Assembly: GCA_021817625.1 (NCBI GenBank)
Contig: JAKASY010000188.1
Coordinates: forward strand, 1 to 5,366
Origin: Bacillota bacterium
Lineage (GTDB): Bacteria; Bacillota_E; JAJZYS01; JAILZS01
Direction of reading: 5' to 3'
Length of the DNA: 5,366 bases
Below, in pieces: positions 1 to 5,366 of the stretch (position 1 is the stretch's first letter; each line of letters starts with the position of its first letter). Under the pieces are notes generated by a model, which was not told the DNA's origin, made no database searches, and worked only from the letters and a program-made list of their open reading frames with translations. The position numbers and the translations under genes are program-made.

Positions 1-1868
1 ATCTCGTCCTTGGTCTTGAAGAGGTACGGCCGCGTGTCGTCAAGCTGGTAGCGGTTGGCGGCGAGGTAGGCCGCCTCCGGGTCGTGATGGGAGGGCTCGA
101 CGATGCTCACGCGGCTCCACTCGGGCAGGGCGGCCGGCGTCACGGCCTGCCAGATCGCGCCCGAGTCCCGCGTGAGGTGGACGAGGCCGTCGTCCGTGCC
201 CGCCCAGAACATGCCGGCGGCGAGCGGCGACTCCGCGAACGCGAACACCGTGCAGTAGACCTCGACGCCGGTGTGGTCGAAGGTGATCTCGCCGCCCGAG
301 GGCGTGAGCTTGTCCGGGTCGTTGCGGGTGAGGTCCGGGCTTATCGGACGCCAGCTTTGGCCATCGTCGTCGGACCGGAACACGCGGTTTCCGCAGAAGT
401 ACAGGGAGCTCGGCTCGTGGATGCCGATGTGGATGGGCGACGTCCACTGGAAACGGTACTTGTAGCCCTCCGACGCGACGCCCGCCGTCTTCTGCGGGTA
501 GACGGAGATGTCGCGCAGCTGCTTCGTGGCGTGGTCGTAGCGGGTCAGGCGGCCGCCCTCGCCGCCGCCGGAGCTGCCAGCGTAGACGATGTCGGGGTTG
601 TCCGGGCGGACGGCGATGTAGCCGCTCTCCGCCCCGCCCACTTCGTACCACTCCCGCTTGGTCAGGGCCGGGTAGTGCGAGGCGCTCGCCACGCAGATCG
701 TCGTGTTGTCCTGCTGCGCGGCATAGACGCGGTAGGGGAAGCGGCTGTCGGTGGTGACATGGTAGAGCTCGGCCGTCGCCATGTTGTGGATGGACGACCA
801 GGTGGCGTGGTCGTCGAAGCTGACGGCCGGCCCGCCGTCCGCCCCGTGGATCAGGCGGCGCGGGTTCAGGGGGTCGATCCAGAGGTCGTGGTGGTCGCCG
901 TGCGGCGTCTGCACGCGGGTGAAGGTCTTGCCGCCGTCGATCGACTGCCAGTAGCCGGCCGACAGGATGAACACGCGGCTCTCGTCGGTCGGGTGGGCAA
1001 AGAGGTGCGTGTAGTAGAACGGCCGGGAGCGCGGACCGCGGGCGCCCGTGGCGAGCGTCCAGGTGTCGCCGCCGTCGTCGGAGCGGAAGAGGCCGCCCTC
1101 CTTCGCCTCGACCATCGCCCACACCAGGCCACGGCGCGCCCCGGACACGCTCACGCCGATGCGCCCGATGACCCCATCGGGCAACCCCTTGCCGCGGCCG
1201 ACGGGCTGCCAGGTGTCGCCGCCGTCCGTCGAGCGGTAGAGCCCCGACTCCGGGCCGCCGCTGTCCATGCGCCACGGCTGGCGGCGGATCGTGTACATCG
1301 CCGCGAACAGCACCCGCGGGTTGAAGGGGTCCATGGACAGGTCGACCGCGCCCGTGTTGTCGGACACATGCAGGACGCGCTCGAAGCTCCTGCCGCCGTC
1401 GGTGGTGCGGAACACGCCGCGCTCGCTGTTCGGGCCGAAGGCGTGGCCCAGGGCGGCGACGTAGGCCCGGTCGGGATCGTTCGGGTCGATGCGCACGCGC
1501 GCGATGTGGCGGCTATCCGCGAGGCCGACGTGGCGCCACGTGTCCCCGCCGTCCGTCGAGCGGTACAGGCCGTCTCCGGCGCTCACGTTGCCGCGGAGGC
1601 AGGCCTCGCCCATGCCCAGGTACATGACGTTCGGATCGCTCGGGGCGATGGCCACAGCGCCGACCGAGCTCGTGCGCACGAAGCCGTCGCTGACGTTCTT
1701 CCAGGTGACGCCGCCGTTGTCGGTGCACCACAGGCCGCCGCCGGTGGTGCCGGCAAAGAAGGTCAAGGGCTCGCGCGGGTGGCCTGCGACGGCCACGCTG
1801 CGCCCGCCCCGGAAGGGCCCGATGCCGCGCCAGCGCAGGGAGGAGATCTGATCGACGGGATCCGCCAT
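1..1868 (-). CDS. Asp-box (BNR) repeat beta-propeller protein, 'WD40/YVTN/BNR-like' glycosyl-hydrolase-type family, C-terminus off the window
   Basis: Open from the ATG at 1868 to the window edge: 622 codons plus two bases, with no stop. Asp-box motifs (S/T-x-D-x-G-x-T/S-W/F) recur near residues 49-56, 104-111, 155-162, 213-220, 263-270, 309-316 and 499-506. Degenerate copies lie near 350-357 and 566-573. Such repeats mark the blade turns of sialidase/sortilin-type beta-propellers. Conserved-looking family blocks include WRGIGPFRGGRS (13-24), MGEACLRGN (86-94), HGDHHDLWIDP (323-333) and SPDLTRND (510-517). Members I recall are around 900-1100 residues, so roughly a third is probably missing on the left. 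The family is often labelled 'glycosyl hydrolase', but its substrate is not established and I see no proven catalytic set. The start is supported by AAGGGG at 1876-1881 with a 7-base spacer. The N-terminus (MADPVDQISSLRWRG) has no signal peptide, although many relatives are secreted. The 275-base gap after the two-component operon suggests its own transcription unit. Confidence 0.92.
   Translation of the reverse strand, partial: MADPVDQISSLRWRGIGPFRGGRSVAVAGHPREPLTFFAGTTGGGLWCTDNGGVTWKNVSDGFVRTSSVGAVAIAPSDPNVMYLGMGEACLRGNVSAGDGLYRSTDGGDTWRHVGLADSRHIARVRIDPNDPDRAYVAALGHAFGPNSERGVFRTTDGGRSFERVLHVSDNTGAVDLSMDPFNPRVLFAAMYTIRRQPWRMDSGGPESGLYRSTDGGDTWQPVGRGKGLPDGVIGRIGVSVSGARRGLVWAMVEAKEGGLFRSDDGGDTWTLATGARGPRSRPFYYTHLFAHPTDESRVFILSAGYWQSIDGGKTFTRVQTPHGDHHDLWIDPLNPRRLIHGADGGPAVSFDDHATWSSIHNMATAELYHVTTDSRFPYRVYAAQQDNTTICVASASHYPALTKREWYEVGGAESGYIAVRPDNPDIVYAGSSGGGEGGRLTRYDHATKQLRDISVYPQKTAGVASEGYKYRFQWTSPIHIGIHEPSSLYFCGNRVFRSDDDGQSWRPISPDLTRNDPDKLTPSGGEITFDHTGVEVYCTVFAFAESPLAAGMFWAGTDDGLVHLTRDSGAIWQAVTPAALPEWSRVSIVEPSHHDPEAAYLAANRYQLDDTRPYLFKTKDE
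1219..1565 (-). repeat. Two identical 20-base Asp-box-encoding segments
   Basis: The same 20 bases occur at 1219-1238 and 1546-1565, in the same codon register. They encode the YRSTDGG core of Asp boxes 2 and 4 (residues 102-108 and 211-217). A closely related copy encoding FRSDDGG lies at about 1070-1090. This is the protein repeat seen at DNA level and is consistent with blade duplication or conversion. It is not an independent mobile repeat. Confidence 0.6.
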
Positions 1869-1902
1869 GCTTTCGCCCCTTCACGCCAAAGTCGAACCGA
1901 TG

Positions 1903-1921
1903 GTCCGCCCGCGAGGCGGAC
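1903..1921. repeat. Perfect 7-bp inverted repeat with 5-base loop in the BNR gene leader
   Basis: GTCCGCC (1903-1909) and GGCGGAC (1915-1921) are exact reverse complements around the loop CGCGA. The hairpin ends 34 bases upstream of the BNR start codon and 21 bases before its Shine-Dalgarno, so it could act as a leader hairpin, an operator, or a late terminator for the upstream operon. There is no T tract after it on the minus strand, so a classic intrinsic terminator is unlikely. Seven GC-rich base pairs can arise by chance in DNA of this composition. Confidence 0.45.
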
Positions 1922-2120
1922 GGGCTACCGGGGAGTTACGAGCGGGCTCGGCGGAGTCCTGCCACAAGAGCGGCGCGGAAGACCATGCCCTGGGGGACGA
2001 CCGCCGCCGGGCCTCGTCCGGCCTCTCCCAGCGTCGGCCGGGCCACCGACGGCCGCGGACCGTGCATCGCTCCCGCCGCCGCACGAGCGCGCCGGCGACC
2101 GACCTACGCACCCAGCCCCG

Positions 2121-2140
2121 CCCCGGGCCGTAGAACGGGG
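2121..2140 (-). terminator. Weak terminator-like hairpin just after the response regulator
   Basis: On the minus strand CCCCG and CGGGG pair across a 10-base loop (plus-strand halves 2121-2125 and 2136-2140). The stem starts three bases past the TAG stop of the response regulator. It is only 5 bp long and is followed by G-rich sequence rather than a T run, so it fits a factor-dependent pause site at best. Position is the main argument. Confidence 0.22.
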
Positions 2141-2143
2141 TCG

Positions 2144-2803
2144 CTACCAGGGTTCGTCGCGCTGCCAGCCGCCGCTCAAGAGGGTCGCAATCTGGCCACG
2201 CCGGACGAGGTCGAGCTTGCTCAGGATCTCGCTTACGTGGTGCTTGACCGTCCGCTCGGAGACGTTGAGGCGTTCGGCCACCTCACGGTTGGATAGGCCC
2301 TCCGCGACGGCGCGCGCCACCTCCCACTCTCGCATGGTGAGCACACCCTGCACGGGCGCACCCGTCGCAACCGCCGGGTCGCTCTTTCGGACGATGCGCA
2401 AGAGGGCGTCCGCCACCTCGTCGCGCAGTAGCTGCTTGCCCTGCGCAAGGCCGCGCACCGTCTCGATGAACGCCTCGGAGTCGACGGTCTTGGTCAAGAA
2501 GCCGTCGACGCCGGCCCGCACGCTCGCCAACACGGCCCGATCCTCACCATACGACGTGAGCACCAGGATCCGCGTCTCCGGCGACGCTTCACGCACCGGC
2601 CCGACCACGGCGGTGCCTGGCTGGTCCGGCAGGCGCAGGTCGAGGACCAGCACGTCCGGGTGGTGTCGGCGCACGGCTTCGACGGCCTCGCCGGCCGTGC
2701 CGACTGTGTCGACGACCTCGATGTCATCGGTGCTGCTCAGCACCGCCGCGAGGCCGACCCGTACCACCTTGTGATCGTCCACGATCACCACTCGGATCGC
2801 CAT
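2144..2803 (-). CDS. NarL/FixJ-family response regulator, DevR/DosR-like
   Basis: A 219-residue two-domain transcription factor. The receiver domain (about 3-120) has the acidic pair D9/D10, phospho-acceptor D55 in VLDLRLPD, T83 in VLTSY, and K105. The C-terminal LuxR-type helix-turn-helix (about 153-210) includes LTMREWEVARAVAEGLSNRE and a recognition helix near SERTVKHHVSEIL. Length and layout are normal for the family. The LRLPD, LTSY and G-x-x-LL landmarks sit as in mycobacterial DevR (217 residues), but this is a by-eye comparison. It is presumably phosphorylated by the kinase encoded directly upstream and then binds DNA as a dimer. The frame is also open upstream to 2878. The start at 2803 is preferred because the domain begins at residue 3 and a strong Shine-Dalgarno precedes it. 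Only one base separates it from the kinase stop. I saw no DevR-box-like palindrome by eye, so its targets are unknown. Confidence 0.95.
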   Translation of the reverse strand: MAIRVVIVDDHKVVRVGLAAVLSSTDDIEVVDTVGTAGEAVEAVRRHHPDVLVLDLRLPDQPGTAVVGPVREASPETRILVLTSYGEDRAVLASVRAGVDGFLTKTVDSEAFIETVRGLAQGKQLLRDEVADALLRIVRKSDPAVATGAPVQGVLTMREWEVARAVAEGLSNREVAERLNVSERTVKHHVSEILSKLDLVRRGQIATLLSGGWQRDEPW

Positions 2804-2804
2804 G

Positions 2805-4286
2805 CTAGCCTCCCTGACCGCCGTGCGTGTTGGCATCGGCCAGGACGTCGCCGGAAGGGTCGTAGCCGGCCCGGCCACGCGCGGGCAGCATGCACTGCCA
2901 GGTCACGCTGCCGCTGTGCGCGACCGTGAGCGCCAGGCGCCCGCCCACGACCTCCAGGCGGTGGCGGGCGTGGCGCAGGCCATACCCTTCCACGAGGCGG
3001 CCGCCCGGCGCTCCCTTGCCGTTGTCGCGCACGTTCACCAGAAGGTCCCCGCCACCGGTCCGCGCAGCGTCGATCGACACACGCGTCGCGCCGCCGTGGC
3101 GGGCCGCGTTGGCGACCGCCTCGCTCAGGCACATGCCGAGGTGATCGGCCTGCTGGGCGTCCAGACCCTCGAGCGCGCCCAGGCCGCGCCAACGCACGCT
3201 CACCCCGTACAGCCGGCCCGAGGCCCTCACCGCCTGCGGCAGCGCGAGGCCTGCCTCGGACTCGTCCTCCTCCCGATCGAGCGCGTCGAGCACGCCGCGG
3301 ATGGCCGCCATCGCGTGCCGGATGGCGTCCACCAGCGTGTCCACCGGCAACCCTTGGCCCAACGTGGTGCGACCCTGCCTGCGCGCCTGGTCGAGTTGCA
3401 TGCCCACCCCGTACAGCGCCTGCAGGGCACCGTCGTGCAGCTCCATGCTGATCTTCTGCCGCTCCGCCCGCCGTATGCCGCGGGTCGCCTCCAGCTCCAG
3501 GCGGCCACGGCGTATGGCAACGGCGGCCTCCATGGCGAACATCTCCAGAAGCCGCGCCTCGTCGTCGCTGAACGACGCCTCTCCCTCGTGGCCGCCCAGG
3601 TACAGGTGGCCGAGGAGCGCCCCCTGCCACCGCACCGCGACGCCCAGGAAGGTGCGAAAGCGCGGGTGATCGACGGGAAAGCCGGTGAACATGGGGTCCG
3701 CGCTGACGTCGTCGAGCCGCACCGGCCCCTCCTCTGACAGGCGCCGGAGGAAGCCCGTGTGGGTGGGAGGATCGTGCAGCCGGGCAATGACCGCGTCGTC
3801 CACGCCGTAGGTGGTGAAGCGCACGACCCGCTCGTCCTCGTCGAACTCGGCCAGAGCGCCGTAGCGGGCGTGGCCGAGCTGGGCCGCCAGGGAGACGATC
3901 CGTTCCAGGACGCTGGGGTAGCCGCCGCCGCTCGTGATTGCCACCGATGCCTCGTGTAGGGCCTCGAGCTGCCTCTGCCACTGCGTGGCTCGGCGATAGA
4001 GCTCTCCGAGGTCCCGGCGCTGGCGGTCGACGCGCCGCTGCAGGCGGTCCAGGTGGCGGAAGGTGAACCACACGACCGTGGCGAGCACCAAGATCTCGAC
4101 GCCGGCCATGTAGCGCTCGACGATCTCTTCGATCCCCGTCCCGGTGCGCAGCCATGGCTCGATGACAAAGTCGAACAGCCCCTCGGTGGCGATGAGGGAA
4201 ACGATGATAAGCCACTTCAGGTAGCCCGGCACGAATCGTGCTGGCGCGTCACCAGGGGCCGGATCCGCTCCGGTTTTGTCGTCCAC
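2805..4286 (-). CDS. Membrane-anchored GAF sensor histidine kinase (HisKA_3/NarX-DevS class)
   Basis: A 493-residue kinase, first gene of a two-gene operon. A polar N-terminus is followed by two predicted membrane helices (about 23-43 and 60-76) with a loop of only about 16 residues, so there is no periplasmic sensor domain. A helical, probably coiled-coil linker (77-118) leads to one GAF domain (about 122-265). The DHp helix carries MELHDGALQALYG with phospho-acceptor H284. The ATPase domain has the N box SEAVANAARH (N393), the DNGKG box (D421-G425) and the GYGLRHARHRL box from G434. The GAF contains GFPVDHPRFRTFLG, with H207 in the position of the DevS heme ligand H149. Y229 in GHLYLGG matches the DevS distal Y171. 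These equivalences come from memory and by-eye alignment; heme binding is inference. The GTG at 4286 is preferred over the GTG at 4292 because of Shine-Dalgarno spacing. Confidence 0.95.
   Translation of the reverse strand: MDDKTGADPAPGDAPARFVPGYLKWLIIVSLIATEGLFDFVIEPWLRTGTGIEEIVERYMAGVEILVLATVVWFTFRHLDRLQRRVDRQRRDLGELYRRATQWQRQLEALHEASVAITSGGGYPSVLERIVSLAAQLGHARYGALAEFDEDERVVRFTTYGVDDAVIARLHDPPTHTGFLRRLSEEGPVRLDDVSADPMFTGFPVDHPRFRTFLGVAVRWQGALLGHLYLGGHEGEASFSDDEARLLEMFAMEAAVAIRRGRLELEATRGIRRAERQKISMELHDGALQALYGVGMQLDQARRQGRTTLGQGLPVDTLVDAIRHAMAAIRGVLDALDREEDESEAGLALPQAVRASGRLYGVSVRWRGLGALEGLDAQQADHLGMCLSEAVANAARHGGATRVSIDAARTGGGDLLVNVRDNGKGAPGGRLVEGYGLRHARHRLEVVGGRLALTVAHSGSVTWQCMLPARGRAGYDPSGDVLADANTHGGQGG
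2809..2814 (-). promoter_or_regulatory. Shine-Dalgarno of the response regulator, embedded in the kinase 3' end
   Basis: GGGAGG on the minus strand, five bases before the ATG at 2803. It is formed by the last codons of the kinase (GGT CAG GGA GGC, then TAG). This selects the 219-residue start over the upstream in-frame start at 2878 and implies translational coupling of kinase and regulator. Confidence 0.8.
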
Positions 4287-4291
4287 GGCCA

Positions 4292-4297
4292 CACCTC
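4292..4297 (-). promoter_or_regulatory. Shine-Dalgarno deciding the kinase start (GTG 4286 rather than 4292)
   Basis: GAGGTG on the minus strand stands five bases before the GTG at 4286, a normal spacing. The same motif overlaps the alternative in-frame GTG at 4292, which would leave no room for the ribosome to use it. The choice changes the protein by only two residues (Met-Ala). Confidence 0.6.
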
Positions 4298-4492
4298 GGC
4301 CAAGCAGCCTCTGTCCGCATGGCTTCGTGACTCGCCCGGCGGTCCCCTTGCGATCCCGTGCCGGCCGTGCGCGTCAGAGACGCCCGGCCCAGTTCGGGTG
4401 CGCCACCAGGCGACCGGCCGACGGTACGCGGCGCGTCGCGCTGCGCGCGCGCTCGATGGCTCCGAGTGACGCGTCGACGGAGCTCTTGGGTG
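4298..4492. other. Non-coding remnant between the Fe-S pseudogene and the kinase
   Basis: About 195 bases where the C-terminal half of the iron-sulfur protein would be expected. Open frames are present on both strands, but they are arginine-, alanine- and proline-rich and show no membrane helix, cysteine motif or known domain. It must hold the leader and probably the promoter of the kinase operon. I cannot point to a convincing -35/-10 pair. Confidence 0.5.
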
Positions 4493-4847
4493 GCGCTTCC
4501 AGAGGGACAGGCGCTGCACCCATTCAGCCAAGTCGCCGAATGGGCACATCAGGCACCAGGCGCGTCCTGGGCCGACCATCAAGAGAAAGACGACAGCGAA
4601 CCAGATGTACCAGGTGATGACCGTCGCGAAGTTGCGCGTGGGATGCGCCAAGCCGAGGACGCCGGCGATGATGACGAGCCAGAAGATGACTTGGTTGGGC
4701 ACGATGAACAGGAACTGGAACAGACGGCTGCGCAATGCCCCTGCGGACCGGGGCGAAGCGCGTGAGTTCCAGGGTCGGCCGCGGGTCCGCGGGCTGGAAG
4801 TGCGCCTCTGCACCGACATCGTCCGACTTGCGCAGACGCATGGCCAT
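4493..4847 (-). pseudogene. Frameshifted, truncated membrane 4Fe-4S (NosR/NapH-like) protein gene
   Basis: The ATG at 4847 has AGGGG at 4856-4860 with an 8-base spacer. The first 36 residues (MAMRLRKSDD... to RFAPVRR) are in one frame. The clear continuation ALRSRLFQFLF... is in the +1 frame, starting at 4738. Dropping one G from the four-G run (plus-strand CCCC at 4738-4741) restores a continuous 118-residue product. It then has two hydrophobic helices (about 43-67 and 77-93) followed by GRAWCLMCPFGDLAEWVQ, with a CxxCP iron-sulfur motif (C98, C101). This resembles the N-terminal part of membrane polyferredoxins that pass electrons to periplasmic reductases. After SLWKR (about 4493) all three minus frames become arginine/proline-rich, with no helix or second cysteine motif, so the C-terminal half looks lost. 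The shifted frame stays open to 4217, overlapping the kinase start. A sequencing error could explain the frameshift but not the missing half. No specific partner can be named. Confidence 0.72.
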
Positions 4848-5162
4848 GTCATCGACCCCTGGCGTCACGCTAGCGCCAGCCCGACGCCCGGAACACGGCC
4901 CGAGGGCGTACGCGGGCGCGTCGAAGAACTGGCCGTTCGGCGGAGGCCAACCGGACCAGGCTCGGAGGCATCGGTCGGCGTGTTCCGGACGCGATGGGCA
5001 CGCCCTGGCCGCAGCTCCGCCAGGACACCGCCGTCCGCCTCGCGACGGATGAAACGTCCGTTCCGAGATGGAAGGGGACGAAACGAAGGGCGCCGAATGC
5101 CGCCGCTACGCTGCCGCTGCCCCGCAGGTGGCGAATCGTGGCGGCAAGGGGTTGGGCGATCG
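4848..5162. other. Non-coding gap between divergent Fe-S pseudogene and serine hydrolase gene
   Basis: 315 bases between a minus-strand start (4847) and a plus-strand start (5163), so both promoters would be expected here. Frames crossing it are low-complexity arginine/proline/serine types without domains. Visible structure is modest: a 6-bp inverted repeat CCTGGC/GCCAGG (5004-5009 and 5019-5024, 9-base loop), a 5-bp one ACGGA/TCCGT around 5045-5061, and a purine-rich patch at about 5065-5090 that is less GC-rich than its surroundings. No clear -35/-10 pair is recognisable. Confidence 0.5.
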
Positions 5163-5366
5163 ATGAAGGTGAGCGAGGGCGATCTGCGCGCGTTCGTGCG
5201 CAAGGAGGCCGAGAGGTTCGCGGTGCCCGGCGTCTCGGTCGGCATCTTCCACGAGGGCCAGGAGCACTACGCGTACCACGGCGTGACGTGCGTCGAGAAT
5301 CCGCTGCCCGTGGACGACGTGACGCTGTTCCAATTCGGATCGACCGGAAAGACGTTCACCGCCACG
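5163..5366 (+). CDS. Serine hydrolase, class C beta-lactamase/penicillin-binding-protein-like family, N-terminal part
   Basis: Sixty-eight codons run in frame to the right edge. The segment VPGVSVGIFHEGQEHYAYHG (21-40) is the usual first strands of the fold. VENPLPVDDVTLFQFGSTGK (44-63) ends in the S-x-x-K active-site motif, here S60-T61-G62-K63, where the serine is the acylated nucleophile and the lysine its base. Later motifs (Y-x-N and the H/K-x-G triad) would lie beyond the window. Family members include AmpC-like beta-lactamases, D-amino-acid peptidases, esterases and proteins of unknown substrate, so drug resistance should not be assumed. There is no signal peptide: the N-terminus (MKVSEGDLRAFVRKEAERF) is an amphipathic helix, suggesting a cytoplasmic protein. 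The start has AAGGGG at 5146-5151, a rather long 11-base spacer, and no in-frame upstream alternative nearby. It is transcribed away from the rest of the window. Confidence 0.88.
   Translation, partial: MKVSEGDLRAFVRKEAERFAVPGVSVGIFHEGQEHYAYHGVTCVENPLPVDDVTLFQFGSTGKTFTAT

Larger units (their letters stand above)
1869..2143. other. Non-coding gap between response regulator and BNR gene
   Basis: This 275-base stretch separates two minus-strand genes. Frames through it are arginine- and proline-rich on both strands with no recognisable domain, which is typical of chance open frames in GC-rich DNA. It holds the BNR Shine-Dalgarno (1876-1881), the hairpin at 1903-1921 and a weak hairpin at 2121-2140. 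I see no convincing -35/-10 pair on the minus strand, although a promoter for the BNR gene would be expected here. Confidence 0.6.

Noticed and set aside
40..1275. A minus-strand open frame of 411 codons
   Set aside because: It overlaps the BNR gene in another frame and gives an Arg/Pro/His-rich product with no domain.
1881..2111. Small arginine-rich open frames between the response regulator and BNR gene
   Set aside because: Overlapping frames are open on both strands with biased composition and no domain, as expected by chance in GC-rich DNA.
84..2774. A plus-strand open frame of 896 codons
   Set aside because: Over the BNR gene it is the exact antisense codon register, where stops would require TTA, CTA or TCA codons in the real gene, which high-GC genomes avoid. 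Its product is low-complexity Arg/Ala/Val/Gly without domains, while the opposite strand encodes clear Asp boxes and a receiver domain.
2144..2878. A longer response regulator of 244 residues starting at 2878
   Set aside because: The extra 25 residues precede a receiver domain that normally starts at the N-terminus, overlap the kinase, and lack the good Shine-Dalgarno found for 2803.
2802..3737. A plus-strand open frame of 311 codons
   Set aside because: Antisense shadow of the kinase in its exact codon register; no recognisable motif.
2785..4215. A minus-strand open frame of 476 codons
   Set aside because: It lies in a different frame of the histidine kinase; the kinase frame carries the GAF, H box, N box and G boxes.
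4217..4852. An intact 211-residue membrane Fe-S gene
   Set aside because: Its first about 35 residues are unlike the family while the proper N-terminus sits in another frame, and its last about 90 residues are arginine-rich without domain and overlap the kinase start.
4865..5245. A minus-strand open frame of 126 codons across the divergent gap
   Set aside because: It runs antisense over the serine hydrolase start and is low-complexity Arg/Pro/Ser; no family recognised.
1..5366. tRNA or rRNA genes, CRISPR arrays, insertion sequences, riboswitches or attachment sites
   Set aside because: Nothing resembling these was seen: no regularly spaced identical repeats, no transposase motifs or terminal inverted repeats, and no cloverleaf-like segment in the gaps.

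Overview
This is a high-GC bacterial window with little strand overlap and strong G/C preference at third codon positions. It most resembles Chloroflexota (Thermomicrobia-like) or a similar high-GC phylum. That guess rests on three things: the style of the LHDG histidine kinase, a BNR-repeat 'glycosyl hydrolase' starting without a signal peptide, and a soluble-looking class C beta-lactamase fold protein. No ribosomal or other phylogenetic marker is present, so the assignment is tentative.

Layout, left to right. (1) Positions 1-1868, minus strand: the first 622 codons of a large Asp-box (BNR) beta-propeller protein whose C-terminus lies beyond the left edge. (2) 1869-2143: a gap with a perfect 7-bp hairpin in the leader of that gene and a weak hairpin just after the upstream operon. 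(3) 2144-4286, minus strand: a tightly coupled two-component operon, with a membrane-anchored GAF histidine kinase (first) and a NarL/DevR-type response regulator (second). One base separates the kinase stop from the regulator start, and the regulator's Shine-Dalgarno lies in the kinase's last codons. (4) 4493-4847, minus strand: the broken 5' part of a membrane iron-sulfur (NosR/NapH-like) gene, with a single-base frameshift in a G run and no recognisable C-terminal half. (5) 4848-5162: a 315-base non-coding gap. (6) 5163-5366, plus strand: the first 68 codons of a serine hydrolase of the beta-lactamase/penicillin-binding-protein family, running off the right edge.

The most interesting element is the two-component pair. 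The kinase's single GAF domain aligns by eye with the heme-binding GAF-A domain of mycobacterial DevS/DosT. It retains counterparts of the proximal heme histidine and the distal tyrosine. The response regulator likewise resembles DevR/DosR in receiver layout. Mycobacterial DevS has two GAF domains and no membrane helices, whereas this protein has two membrane helices, a short loop and one GAF. I infer a candidate membrane-tethered oxygen, NO or redox sensor. It sits directly downstream of the wreck of a membrane Fe-S electron-transfer gene, which may or may not once have been related to it in function.
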